Of a stretch of DNA of 64,000 nucleotides, positions 8,554 through 17,101 are shown in pieces. Position numbers and translations under genes: made by a program. Positions within the stretch are counted from its first letter, which is position 1; every line of letters begins with the position of its first letter. The DNA is from Caulobacteraceae bacterium (lineage in GTDB: Bacteria > Pseudomonadota > Alphaproteobacteria > Caulobacterales > Caulobacteraceae), in the NCBI GenBank assembly GCA_027452265.1, contig DAIDGR010000041.1, forward strand, positions 62,001 to 126,000, written 5' to 3'. The notes under the pieces were generated by a model that saw nothing but the letters and a program-made list of their open reading frames with translations, had not been told where the DNA came from and searched no databases.

Positions 8554-10109
8554 GAGCCGACCGCCTCCTCCTGAGACCGCAGGGCCGCCATGGTCTTGGC
8601 GTAGCGCGCCTTGAATTCAGGCCGGTCCGACGGCGTCTCTTCCCACACCCCGGCGCTTGGCCCCACGCCCACGCCTTCGAAGAAGTCGCTCATCCGGGTG
8701 AAGCGGATCTTGTTGGCCAGGGCGGCGTTGATCACCTGGGCCAGGGAGCCCGCGCCGGCCGGCCCCATCAACGGCCGGGCCGAGATCAGATTGGTGAAAT
8801 AGAGCGCCGGGATCGACTTCTGCTTGGCCGCCTGCACGACCGGCGTGGTGCCGATCGCGAGGTCCGGGGCGAAGGCCTCCACCGCCGCGAGATCCTGCTC
8901 GAGGCTCGCGCGGTAGCGGATCTCCACGCCCTTGGCTTCAAGCCAGTCGCGATCGGGGTCGGACCACACCGTGCGCGGGCAGGCCGTGCCGACATAGGGG
9001 ACTTCGGCCCCGCTTTCGATCAGGAGCCGCGCCACCAGGAGCTCGGAGCCCTCATAACCGCTGACCGTGATGCGGCCCTTGATCGGGGCCCTGGCCAAGG
9101 CGCTTGAGATGGCCGGAAGGGCTGCGTTCTTGGCTGCGTCGATCAGAGGGCGCGCGACTCCGGCGGCGTCGCCGACCGCCTCGAGCCATGCGGCGGTTCC
9201 GTCCCGACCCACGGGGGCTGAGCCGACCGCCTTGCGTCCGGCGCTGTCGAACTCGCGCAGGGCCGACGTATAGAAGGGATGGATGGCGCCGACGACGGCG
9301 CAATCGAGGGCGGCATAGAGCTCGCGCCATTCGCGGGTGGGAACCACCGGCCCGACCGCCAGCCCCATGGGGGCCAGCATCAGCCCGATGCCCACCGGAT
9401 CGGCCGGGAACATCTCGCCAAGCAGGGTGACCGTGGGCTTGTCGGCCCGCACCCGCGGCGCGGCGACGGGACCGAGCTCCGCCTCTGTCCGGGCATAGCG
9501 AAGCATCGCTCCGGCCAGCACGTCCTTGGCCTCGGCATGAGTCGGCACGCCAAAGCCCGGCACGTCGATGCCGATGATCCGCACACCGTTGATCTCCTTG
9601 GGCAGGAGCTGCAGCGGCACACCCGAGGCGGTGGGGACACAGAGGTTGGTCACCACGATGGCGTCATAAAGCTCGGGATCGGCGAGGCCGTGGACCGCGT
9701 CGCGAATATCCTCGAACAGCTTTCCGGTGACGAGGGTCTCGGAATTGAACGGCACGTAGCCGACCGTCCGCCGTGCGCCATAGAAGTGGGAGGTGAAGGT
9801 CAGACCATAGACGCAGCAGGCCGAGCCTGAGAGCACCGTGGCCGTGCGCTTCATGCGCAGTCCGACCCTCAGGGAGCCAAAGGCCGGGCACATGCTTTGG
9901 GGCTGATCGTGCGGCCCTTTTGGGTAGTCTGCGGCATAGCGCTCAAGGGTCTGTGACTTTCCAGCCTTGGCCGCCGCCTCGTGCAGGGTCTGGGCGCCCG
10001 CGTGGCACCCAGCGCCGTCCGCCACCCCGGCGACCGTGGAGATCGGCGCGACGGGTCCCGGCCCCGACAGGGGGCCCTGGGATCGCGCGGAGGGAGGGGC
10101 GCCATCCAT
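8550..10109 (-). CDS. bchY: Chlorophyllide a reductase subunit Y
   Basis: This is 519 aa from the first ATG. It is the second catalytic subunit of chlorophyllide a reductase, partner of BchZ, with electrons from BchX. Recognisable family blocks include [16 protein letters not shown] and [19 protein letters not shown], carrying cluster-ligand cysteines. The first 70 or so residues are Pro/Ala-rich and less conserved, so the true start may be internal. It sits 3 bases after the bchX stop and overlaps bchZ. Confidence 0.95.
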   Translation of the reverse strand: MDGAPPSARSQGPLSGPGPVAPISTVAGVADGAGCHAGAQTLHEAAAKAGKSQTLERYAADYPKGPHDQPQSMCPAFGSLRVGLRMKRTATVLSGSACCVYGLTFTSHFYGARRTVGYVPFNSETLVTGKLFEDIRDAVHGLADPELYDAIVVTNLCVPTASGVPLQLLPKEINGVRIIGIDVPGFGVPTHAEAKDVLAGAMLRYARTEAELGPVAAPRVRADKPTVTLLGEMFPADPVGIGLMLAPMGLAVGPVVPTREWRELYAALDCAVVGAIHPFYTSALREFDSAGRKAVGSAPVGRDGTAAWLEAVGDAAGVARPLIDAAKNAALPAISSALARAPIKGRITVSGYEGSELLVARLLIESGAEVPYVGTACPRTVWSDPDRDWLEAKGVEIRYRASLEQDLAAVEAFAPDLAIGTTPVVQAAKQKSIPALYFTNLISARPLMGPAGAGSLAQVINAALANKIRFTRMSDFFEGVGVGPSAGVWEETPSDRPEFKARYAKTMAALRSQEEAVGS

Positions 10110-10112
10110 GGA

Positions 10113-11102
10113 TCAGACCGTGTCGTAGACGACTTCGAGGGACGGCTTGGGCGCGAAGCTGGCGCCGCGCATATCCGACTGCGACGCCGGGGTCAGGACG
10201 ACGCCATCGCCCACCTGATCGGGGCTGAAGAGCCCCAAGAGCCCCTCTTGGGTCAGCGGCTTTGGCCGCATCGGCGGCGCGGTGGCGACATTCAGCGCCA
10301 GGCCCTCGAACAGCGGACCCCAGCGATCGCCCGGGCGGCCGATAATCTGATAGTTGGCCGACTTGCGGCGGATGTCCTCGTCGGCCGGGATCGCGGCGAG
10401 GACGGGAATCCCCACCGCTTCGGCGAAGGCGGAGGCCTCGCCCGTGCCGTCGTCCTTGTTGATGACCATGCCGGCGACGCCGACATTGCCGCCCAGCTTG
10501 CGGAAATACTCCACCGCCGAACAGACATTGTTCGCCACATAAAGCGACTGCAGGTCGTTGGAGCCGACGACAATGACCTTCTGGCACATGTCCCGGGCGA
10601 TCGGCAGGCCGAAGCCGCCACAGACCACATCGCCCAGGAAATCGAGCAGGACATAGTCAAAGCCCCACTCGTGGAAGCCGAGCTTCTCGAGAAGCTCGAA
10701 CCCATGAATGATTCCCCGTCCGCCGCAGCCGCGTCCGACCTCGGGTCCGCCCAGCTCCATGGCGAAGACGCCGTCACGGGTGAAACAGACATCCTCGATG
10801 CGCACCTCTTCGCCGGCCAGTTTCTTCTTGGACGACGTTTCGATGATGGTCGGGCACGAGCGACCGCCGAACAGCAACGAGGTGGTGTCGGATTTCGGAT
10901 CGCAGCCGATCAGAAGAACGCGTTTGCCCTGCTGCGCCAGCATGTAGCTGAGATTGGAGAGGGCGAAGCTCTTGCCGCTGCCGCCCTTGCCATAGATGGC
11001 GATGATCTGGGTCTCTTTGGTCACCGCCCCGGTCGCGACCGGATCGGGCTCGATGGCCGCTTCCCGGCGCAGGGCCAGGGTGTCGATCAGAGTGGCGCTC
11101 AT
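10113..11102 (-). CDS. bchX: Chlorophyllide a reductase iron protein
   Basis: This is about 329 aa. The ATG at 11102 is preferred because it gives MSATLIDTLALRREAA, the normal BchX beginning; longer frames run into the upstream promoter region. It is a NifH-like ATPase with P-loop YGKGGSGKS (Ser where BchL has Ile) and the two [4Fe-4S] bridging cysteines in GRGCGGRG and DVVCGGF. It passes electrons to BchYZ. A pair of PpsR-type sites and a promoter-like TTGACA sit about 180-220 bases upstream, separating it from bchC. Confidence 0.95.
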   Translation of the reverse strand: MSATLIDTLALRREAAIEPDPVATGAVTKETQIIAIYGKGGSGKSFALSNLSYMLAQQGKRVLLIGCDPKSDTTSLLFGGRSCPTIIETSSKKKLAGEEVRIEDVCFTRDGVFAMELGGPEVGRGCGGRGIIHGFELLEKLGFHEWGFDYVLLDFLGDVVCGGFGLPIARDMCQKVIVVGSNDLQSLYVANNVCSAVEYFRKLGGNVGVAGMVINKDDGTGEASAFAEAVGIPVLAAIPADEDIRRKSANYQIIGRPGDRWGPLFEGLALNVATAPPMRPKPLTQEGLLGLFSPDQVGDGVVLTPASQSDMRGASFAPKPSLEVVYDTV

Positions 11103-11281
11103 GCGTAAGGAGCCCTTCGCCCGGTCGTGAAGACGCCGGGTCCGGCGGGTGGGCCTTCGCCCATCGTCCCCATGCCCTGCGTCATTGAGCTTCGGACTCG
11201 GCCCATCTGGTCGCCTTTCCGGCTGCCTTGAAGCGTTCCGCCGCGCTTGTTTGGGAGGGCCGGTAGACACGACCCCCGTTG

Positions 11282-11299
11282 TGTCAATCTATTTGGACA
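11282..11299. promoter_or_regulatory. PpsR/CrtJ-type operator (bchX promoter, site 1)
   Basis: A perfect TGT-N12-ACA palindrome, TGTcaatctatttggACA, matches the known PpsR/CrtJ binding consensus. A second copy lies 26 bases away (centre to centre), consistent with cooperative binding of PpsR tetramers. Confidence 0.75.
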
Positions 11300-11313
11300 A
11301 ACTTGGGTGTCAA
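11286..11313 (-). promoter_or_regulatory. Candidate promoter for bchXYZ-pufBALM
   Basis: On the minus strand TTGACA (11313-11308) is followed after 16 bases by TAGATT (11291-11286), a plausible sigma-70 pair. Both elements lie inside two TGT-N12-AC(A/G) repressor sites, the usual geometry for PpsR/CrtJ repression. The transcript would start about 175 bases before bchX. Confidence 0.5.
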
Positions 11314-11325
11314 TTCAAATTTACG
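11308..11325. promoter_or_regulatory. PpsR/CrtJ-type operator (bchX promoter, site 2)
   Basis: TGTcaattcaaatttACG differs from the perfect palindrome only in the last base. It overlaps the candidate -35 element of the bchX promoter. Confidence 0.6.
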
Positions 11326-11350
11326 CTTCGGTGTCCGCGCCGCTGGACGC

Positions 11351-12301
11351 TCAGTCGAAATCACGCCAGTCCAGCAGCATCTTCAGGCAGGCTGGATCGC
11401 TGAAGGCCTGGGCGTAGGCCTCCTCCGCCTCGCCCGCCGGGCGGCGGTGAGTCACCAGGCCCGACAGGTCAAGTTGACCGCGCTCAAGCAGGGTGAGGAC
11501 AGCGGTGAGGTCCGGCGGAGTCCATTCGGCCGCGATCCGCAAGCGCACCTCGCGCATGAAGGCCGGCGGAAAGGCGAAACGGATGGGCGCTTCGTAAAAG
11601 CCGGCGAGGATGACCTCTCCGCCGCGGGCCAGGACGCCGATCAGGCCATCGAGGGCCTCGGCCGATCCGCTCGCCTCGCAGACCACTTTGTAGTCTCGTC
11701 GGGGATCGTGCGCCGGGTCGATCGTGGCATAGCCCACAGCCCCGTCGCGGCGCTCGGGCCGGATCTCCCAGACGGTGGGGGGCGGACCGCCCTGGGCGAT
11801 CACCAGCCGCGCCAGAAGCCGTCCCAGCACGCCGTGGCCGACGATGAGATCGGGCGGCGGCCCCCCCGCCAGGGCGTGCTGAGCCGTGGCGGCCAGGGCC
11901 AGCAAGGCCGCTTGCTCGCCCCAGGCCGGGTCGAGGGTCACCGCCCGGGCGCTGGCCACCACAAGGCGCCGCGCGGCGCCGCCGAACAATCCCCGGACGT
12001 CGGCAAAGCCCGTGGAGCCGGGCGCGAACACCGTCTCTCCCAGCCGATGGCGGACGGCCTTGCCCGCGTCGCGCACCACGCCGACAGTCTCGTAGCCGGG
12101 AACCAGCGGATAGCCGAGGCCGGGAAAGGGCGGCATGCGCCCACTCCAGAGCAGGCGCTCGGTGCCTGTGCTGATCCCGCTCCACAGGGTCTCCACGAGG
12201 AGTTCGTCTTCCGCGATCTCCTTCAAGTGCACCCGCCGCAGGCCGACGCGATGGGGCTCTTCGATGACCACGGCCGGGACGCCTTGCTCCATCTCAGCCA
12301 T
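11351..12301 (-). CDS. bchC: Bacteriochlorophyllide a (3-hydroxyethyl) dehydrogenase
   Basis: This is 316 aa of the zinc-alcohol-dehydrogenase/MDR superfamily, oxidising the C3 hydroxyethyl group to acetyl in the last common step before tail addition. Recognisable are WSGISTGTERLLWSG and VPGYETVGVV in the N-terminal GroES-like part and the GHGVLGRLLARL nucleotide-binding turn. It follows crtF by 24 bases in the crtEF-bchC unit. The catalytic zinc ligands of ordinary ADHs are not obvious, which is usual for BchC. Confidence 0.95.
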   Translation of the reverse strand: MAEMEQGVPAVVIEEPHRVGLRRVHLKEIAEDELLVETLWSGISTGTERLLWSGRMPPFPGLGYPLVPGYETVGVVRDAGKAVRHRLGETVFAPGSTGFADVRGLFGGAARRLVVASARAVTLDPAWGEQAALLALAATAQHALAGGPPPDLIVGHGVLGRLLARLVIAQGGPPPTVWEIRPERRDGAVGYATIDPAHDPRRDYKVVCEASGSAEALDGLIGVLARGGEVILAGFYEAPIRFAFPPAFMREVRLRIAAEWTPPDLTAVLTLLERGQLDLSGLVTHRRPAGEAEEAYAQAFSDPACLKMLLDWRDFD

Positions 12302-12325
12302 GGTCGCCTCACCCCGCTCCTGGAC

Positions 12326-13438
12326 TCAAGGATAGGCCAGAACGACGCGCATGAGCCCCGGGGCCCGGGTCCGGGCGCGCCGCGTGCGCGAAAATCCCGC
12401 CTGACGCAGCATCATCTCAAGGCGCGTCGGCGCCCGCGGCCGACCCCGGCCCATGGCCAGGAGATAGACCGCAAAATAGGCGTCGGCGATCCGGTTCGGG
12501 CGCCCCTCCCCGGCCATCGGTTCGGCGACGATCAAAAGGCCATCGGGGGGCAGGGCGGCGCGGGCCGAGGCGAGCAGCCGCGCCACGCCCGCCTCGTCGT
12601 GGTCATGCAGGATCCGCACCAGACTGATGACATCGGCGCCTTCTGGCAGAGGGTCCCGCAGGAAGTCCCCGCCGACGCATTCGATCCGATCGCCGAGGCC
12701 CTGGCTGGCGAGGCGCGCCGCCGCGCTTTCGGCGACCGCCGGAAGGTCGAACAGGCGCAGGCTGAGGCTTGGCCAGCGACGGGCCGCGGCGCTCAGGAAC
12801 ACGCCCGCGCCCCCACCCACATCCATGAGCCGTCGCCGCCCGCGCAGGGACACCGCATCGAGCAGATCTTCCGCCAGGGCCGGCAGGGACGCCGCCATCA
12901 AGGCCGAATAGGGCGCGACCGTCGCGGCCGACGCGGCGCCGGCCTCGTTCATCCCCGCATAGGGCCAGAAGGCGGCCAGCTGGCCCCGGTCGGCCTCACC
13001 CTTGAACAGGGCTGGGGCGTCCGCAAGGTCGGCATAGAGATGGCGGTGGTGAAGCACCATGTCCTTGAGGCCGGGGCTCCCGAGCAGGGCCGCGCCCTGG
13101 GGCCCCAAGGCGACGCGGCCATCCGGCAGGGGCTCGGTCAAGCCAAGCGCGGCGCTGGCCTGCAGGAGGGGGGCCAGGGTCTCGGTCCGGGCGCCGGCCG
13201 TGGCGGCAAGGGCGTCCAGGCTCCTGGGGCCCGCGCGCAGGGCCTCGAGCAGGCCGAGCCTCAGCACCGCGTCCAGGACCTGGGCATAGACGAAGCCGGC
13301 GACCAGATCGAACAGGCCCTCGATCCGCGCCAGGGCAATGGGACGGGTCAGGGGGAAGTCGAGCGCGGCGCGATGGAAGGCCGGGTTGGCGAGCCAGCGA
13401 TTGCGGCGCGCGATCCAACGCTCGCGCCAGGAGCCCAC
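12326..13438 (-). CDS. crtF: Demethylspheroidene/hydroxyspirilloxanthin O-methyltransferase
   Basis: This is about 370 aa from a GTG at 13438; there is no ATG near the conserved beginning (GSWRERWIARRNRWLANP). The GTG lies 14 bases after the crtE stop, whereas extending further upstream would overlap crtE. The C-terminal SAM-dependent O-methyltransferase domain shows the LMDVGGGAGVFL glycine loop, and the N-terminal dimerisation domain carries LFDLVAGFVYAQVL. It methylates the tertiary hydroxyl groups of acyclic carotenoids made by CrtC/CrtD. No strong ribosome site is visible, suggesting coupling to crtE. Confidence 0.92.
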   Translation of the reverse strand: MGSWRERWIARRNRWLANPAFHRAALDFPLTRPIALARIEGLFDLVAGFVYAQVLDAVLRLGLLEALRAGPRSLDALAATAGARTETLAPLLQASAALGLTEPLPDGRVALGPQGAALLGSPGLKDMVLHHRHLYADLADAPALFKGEADRGQLAAFWPYAGMNEAGAASAATVAPYSALMAASLPALAEDLLDAVSLRGRRRLMDVGGGAGVFLSAAARRWPSLSLRLFDLPAVAESAAARLASQGLGDRIECVGGDFLRDPLPEGADVISLVRILHDHDEAGVARLLASARAALPPDGLLIVAEPMAGEGRPNRIADAYFAVYLLAMGRGRPRAPTRLEMMLRQAGFSRTRRARTRAPGLMRVVLAYP

Positions 13439-13452
13439 GCGCGCGTCCGAAG

Positions 13453-14337
13453 TCAGGCGGCGCTTTGGGCGAGCGACTTGGGCGCCAGCCGTGTCGCCTG
13501 CCGGGCCACGAGGTCCTTGAGCTCGCGCGAACCTTCGCAGGACGGGATGGCGGCCATGCATTCGCCGACCAGGGTTTCCAGCCGGGCATAGGCCCCGCGC
13601 AGGCCGAGCTCCGCCACAAGGCTGGGACGCAGATGGGCGGCGTCCTGCCCCGTCGGCTTGCCCGCCTCCTCCGGCGTGGCGATGGCGTCGAGAAGATCGT
13701 CAGCCGCCTGGTAGGCGAGGCCCATGCGCTCGCCCAGGGCCCGCCAGGGGTGCGGATCGGCGCCCGCGGCGACGGCTCCGGCCATGGTGGCGGCGACGAA
13801 CAGGGCTCCGGTCTTGGCCTGATGGTACAGCTCCAAAGGCGGATTGGGCTCGCTCTCCCAGGCCTGACCGGCGACGATGCCAAGCGGCATGCCCACACCG
13901 CGGCTGATCACCTGGATCAGGGCTGCGAGACGCGCGGGCGCCACGGCGCCAGCCTGGGCCAGGGTCGAATAGGCGAGGACGATGAGGGCGTCGCCGGACA
14001 GCAGGGCCAGGGGCGCTCCGAACGCTTTGTGCACCGAGGGCCTGCCGCGGCGCGCGGCGGCGTCATCGAAACAGGGCATGTCGTCATGCACGAGCGAGGC
14101 GCAATGCAGAAATTCGACGGCCGCCGCCGCCGCCTCGGCCAGGGCGGGTTCGTCGCCGCCGCAGGCCTGGGCGACCGCGAGGCAGAGCTGTGGTCTGACC
14201 CGGGCGCCGCCGGGAAACACCGCATGTCGCATGGCCGCCGCCAGACCCGGCGGGGCCAAGCCGCCATCGGCGCGGGACAGAGCCGCCTCCAGAGCGGACT
14301 CGATACGAACAGACGCGGTCGCCGGCGCTGGGCTCAT
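13453..14337 (-). CDS. crtE: Geranylgeranyl diphosphate synthase
   Basis: This is about 294 aa of the trans-polyprenyl synthase family. It makes GGPP for both carotenoids (via CrtB) and the bacteriochlorophyll tail (via BchG/P). The first aspartate-rich motif is HDDMPCFDD and the second is AYQAADDLLD. The start ATG at 14337 has a GGGGAGG ribosome site; longer frames upstream run antisense through crtD. It heads the crtEF-bchCXYZ-puf superoperon and is divergent from crtD, with a PpsR site between. Confidence 0.95.
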   Translation of the reverse strand: MSPAPATASVRIESALEAALSRADGGLAPPGLAAAMRHAVFPGGARVRPQLCLAVAQACGGDEPALAEAAAAAVEFLHCASLVHDDMPCFDDAAARRGRPSVHKAFGAPLALLSGDALIVLAYSTLAQAGAVAPARLAALIQVISRGVGMPLGIVAGQAWESEPNPPLELYHQAKTGALFVAATMAGAVAAGADPHPWRALGERMGLAYQAADDLLDAIATPEEAGKPTGQDAAHLRPSLVAELGLRGAYARLETLVGECMAAIPSCEGSRELKDLVARQATRLAPKSLAQSAA

Positions 14338-14399
14338 GCCTCGCCTCCCCGACCCGAGACTCGTCGGCCCCCTTGTGGAAGACCGCACCGAGGCGCGAG

Positions 14400-14417
14400 T
14401 GTCAGATAAATTAGACA
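14400..14417. promoter_or_regulatory. PpsR/CrtJ-type operator between crtE and crtD
   Basis: TGTcagataaattagACA is a perfect TGT-N12-ACA palindrome in the 120-base divergent region between crtE (minus) and crtD (plus). It could repress both units, as CrtJ/PpsR does for crt promoters in Rhodobacter. Confidence 0.75.
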
Positions 14418-14457
14418 CATGATAACGTCCAGCGCAACGGACAACCGGGGAGCGGGC

Positions 14458-16023
14458 ATGGCCCAGGATCGGGTGGTGGTGATCGGCGCGGGGGTAGGCG
14501 GACTGGCCTGCGCCATCGATCTGGCGCGACGCGGCTTCGAGGTCGAGGTGCTGGAGCGCGCACAGGTTCCCGGCGGCAAGGTGCGGCAGGTGGCGGCGGC
14601 CGGACGGGAGATCGACGCCGGCCCCACCGTGTTCACGTTGCGCGAGGTCTTTGAGCGACTGTTCGACGACGCCGGCGCGCGCCTGCAGGATTTCCTCACC
14701 CTTCGCCCCCTGGATACCCTGGCGCGCCACCTCTGGCCTGACGGCTCGCGCCTGGACCTGCATGCCGACCCGGAACGCTCCGTCGCCGCGGTCGAGGCCT
14801 TCGCCGGGCCTGACGATGCGCGGGGCCTGCGCGCCTTCCAGCGCGAATCCCGCCGCGTGCACGACAGCCTGCGGACACGCTTCATGGAGGCCCCGCTGAC
14901 CGGCCCCCTGGGCCTGACCCGGCGATTTGGCGTGGAGGGCCTTGGCGACCTGCTCGCCATCCGCCCATTCGAGTCGCTTTGGCGCGCCCTCGGGCGTCAC
15001 TTTCGGGATCCGCGACTGCGTCAGCTCTTCGCCCGCTACGCCACCTATTGCGGCGCCTCGCCGTTTTCCGGGCCGGCCACCCTGATGCTGATCGCCCATG
15101 TGGAGCAGATGGGGGTCTGGCGGGTCGAAGGCGGCATGGTGCGTCTGGCCGAGGCGCTCGCCGCTCTGGCGACCCGGCTGGGGGCCAAGATCCGCCTGGG
15201 GCAGGAGGTCGTCGAGATCCTCGCCCTGGGGGGCCGCGCCAGAGGCGTGCGGCTCGCGACAGGCGAAACCGTCCTGGCCGATGCGGTGGTGTTCAACGGC
15301 GACCCCGGCGCCTTGCGCGTCGGGCGCCTCGGGGAGGCCGGCGTCGCCGCCGTCACGTCTCGCCCCGCGCCCCGCTCCCTTTCAGCGATGACCTGGGCCT
15401 TCGCCCTGCGCGCGCCGTTTTCGCCGTTGCTGCATCACAACGTCCTCTTTGGGGCCGACTATCGCGCCGAGTTTCGCCAGATTACCCGCGACCAACGCCT
15501 GCCGCGCGATCCCACCATCTATGTCTGCGCCCAGGATCGGCATGACGCACCCCTGGCGTCCGGTGAGATCGAACGCCTGTTTGTCCTGGTCAACGCCCCG
15601 GCTCGGGGCGACCTTGGCCCCCTTCCACAAGAGGAGATCGCCGCGTGCCGCGACGCCGTGTTCCTTCGCCTGGCGAGCCTGGGCCTGCAGCCGGACCTGG
15701 CCGAATCGCCTCCGGTCCTGACAACGCCCTCGCAGTTCGAGGCTCTGTACCCGGCCACGGGAGGCGCGCTGTACGGGCGCGCGGTGATCGGCTGGCAGGG
15801 AGCGTTCCAGAGGCCGGGATCGCGGGCGCGCCTGCCGGGACTGTACCTGGCGGGGGGCGGGACGCATCCCGGCGCGGGCCTGCCCATGGCGGCGATCTCG
15901 GGACGGCTGGCGGCCCAGGCCCTGGTCTTGGACCGCTGTTCGACGCCCCGGTCCCACCCGGCGGCTACGCCTGGTGGTACCTCGACGCCCAGAGCGAGGA
16001 CGGACGCCACGGCCTTGTCCTGA
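14458..16023 (+). CDS. crtD: Hydroxyneurosporene/methoxyneurosporene desaturase
   Basis: This is about 521 aa from the ATG at 14458, which has a GGGGAG ribosome site and opens with the FAD-binding GxGxxG strand (VVVIGAGVGGLACAIDLARR). CrtI-type FAD desaturase introducing the 3,4 double bond after CrtC hydration in the spirilloxanthin or spheroidene pathway. The C-terminal dinucleotide-binding signature GGGTHPGAGLPMA is present near residue 470. Family similarity seems to end around ALVLDR; about 30 Ser/Thr/Pro-rich residues follow while the frame overlaps the start of crtC. Confidence 0.92.
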   Translation: MAQDRVVVIGAGVGGLACAIDLARRGFEVEVLERAQVPGGKVRQVAAAGREIDAGPTVFTLREVFERLFDDAGARLQDFLTLRPLDTLARHLWPDGSRLDLHADPERSVAAVEAFAGPDDARGLRAFQRESRRVHDSLRTRFMEAPLTGPLGLTRRFGVEGLGDLLAIRPFESLWRALGRHFRDPRLRQLFARYATYCGASPFSGPATLMLIAHVEQMGVWRVEGGMVRLAEALAALATRLGAKIRLGQEVVEILALGGRARGVRLATGETVLADAVVFNGDPGALRVGRLGEAGVAAVTSRPAPRSLSAMTWAFALRAPFSPLLHHNVLFGADYRAEFRQITRDQRLPRDPTIYVCAQDRHDAPLASGEIERLFVLVNAPARGDLGPLPQEEIAACRDAVFLRLASLGLQPDLAESPPVLTTPSQFEALYPATGGALYGRAVIGWQGAFQRPGSRARLPGLYLAGGGTHPGAGLPMAAISGRLAAQALVLDRCSTPRSHPAATPGGTSTPRARTDATALS

Positions 16024-16889
16024 TCGCCTTCGTTGGAAGCGTCTTTTCGCCCTACTATGCTTGGTCGGGGCGCGGCGAACCTGAGAACCACTGCGCCATA
16101 AACCTCGCCCTCTACGGAACACGCCGCGCGGAGAACGCCTGGTGCATGACCGAGCGCGGGCGCACCGCCCTGGCCCGGACGCCCGAGCGTTTCGCGCTGG
16201 GGCCGAGCACGCTTTGCGTCACGCCCGAGGGGCTTGAGATCACCGTGCGGGAGACATCGGCCCCCTGGCCCCGCCGCGTGGTTGGGCGGATCACGGTTCG
16301 CCCGACCCTGGTCAACGCCTCAGCCTTCGCCTTGGACCTCGCGGGGCGGCACATGTGGCGACCGATCGCGCCGCTCGCCTCGGTCTCCGTGGAGATGGAG
16401 ACTCCGGGCCTGGCCTGGACCGGCCAGGCCTATCTCGACAGCAACTGGGGCGTCGAACCCCTGGAGGTCGCCTTCCGGCGCTGGACGTGGTCGCGTCGCC
16501 ACCTGGCCGATGGGCGCGCCCTGATCCAGTACGATGTCGAACTGCGGGACGGCTCGGCCCCTCCCCTTACCCTGGAGGCCGGCGCCACAGGCGGCCTCAA
16601 ACGGGTTGAGGACAAGGGCGCGCCACGTCCCTTGCCGCGCGGGGTCTGGGGCGTCGACCGGGCGGTCCGGGCCGAGCCCGATGAGGCCATTCGCCTGGTT
16701 CGAACCCTTGAGGACGCCCCGTTCTACACCCGTTCAGCCTTGACCGGGGGCCCGCCCGAAGCCCCCTCCCGCATCGTGCACGAGAGCCTTGACCTTGATC
16801 GTCTGACCTCACCCCTGGTGCGGTTGATGCTGCCTTTCCGTATGCCCCGGGCCCTGGCCCAGGGTCGCCCCAGCAACGCCCCGCCCTAA
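15936..16889 (+). CDS. crtC: Carotenoid 1,2-hydratase (hydroxyneurosporene synthase)
   Basis: This is about 317 aa. It adds water across the 1,2 double bond of acyclic carotenoids. Family hallmarks are FDAPVPPGGYAWWYLDA, FVGSVFSPYYAW and ENHCAINLALYG. The conserved part starts right after a CTG at 15936, and the reading frame contains no ATG, GTG or TTG between a far-upstream GTG at 15645 and an ATG near 16145. Either a CTG start, a coupled start within crtD, or a sequence error must be considered. The frame overlaps the crtD 3' end by about 88 bases. It is convergent with orf65, whose stop overlaps by 4 bases. Confidence 0.85.
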   Translation: MFDAPVPPGGYAWWYLDAQSEDGRHGLVLIAFVGSVFSPYYAWSGRGEPENHCAINLALYGTRRAENAWCMTERGRTALARTPERFALGPSTLCVTPEGLEITVRETSAPWPRRVVGRITVRPTLVNASAFALDLAGRHMWRPIAPLASVSVEMETPGLAWTGQAYLDSNWGVEPLEVAFRRWTWSRRHLADGRALIQYDVELRDGSAPPLTLEAGATGGLKRVEDKGAPRPLPRGVWGVDRAVRAEPDEAIRLVRTLEDAPFYTRSALTGGPPEAPSRIVHESLDLDRLTSPLVRLMLPFRMPRALAQGRPSNAPP

Positions 16890-17083
16890 GCCTCGTCAGC
16901 CGGCGCCCCGGAGTCCTCGCCAGACTCCGAGTCCTCGCCAGCCTCGCGGGCGGCGTCCGAACCGGTCGGGGCTGGGCGCGCGCGCCTGTCCTTGCGGAGA
17001 CTGTAAAGCTCCCAGGCGCCCCAGCCCAGGGCGGCCACATCGAAGAACAGAAATTCCCAGAAAAACAGGGTGTTGGGCTTCAC
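16886..17083 (-). CDS. Small membrane protein (orf65) in the carotenoid region
   Basis: This is 65 aa. It has one membrane helix at about residues 6-28, beginning MKPNTLFFWEFLFFDVAALG, then a basic stretch (LRKDRRAR) and an acidic Glu/Ser/Asp-rich tail. The basic-after-helix pattern predicts a cytoplasmic C-terminus. It lies 18 bases after crtB on the same strand, so it is very likely co-transcribed with crtI-crtB. The function is unknown; location suggests a link with carotenoid enzymes or antenna assembly, but nothing in the sequence proves this. Confidence 0.6.
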   Translation of the reverse strand: MKPNTLFFWEFLFFDVAALGWGAWELYSLRKDRRARPAPTGSDAAREAGEDSESGEDSGAPADEA

Positions 17084-17101
17084 GGCCTGACCCTCCGCCG
17101 G

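Noticed and set aside
11279-13591. Long plus-strand open frame across bchC and crtF
   Set aside because: Gln/Gly/Arg/His-rich composition with no domain; the minus strand encodes clear BchC and CrtF.
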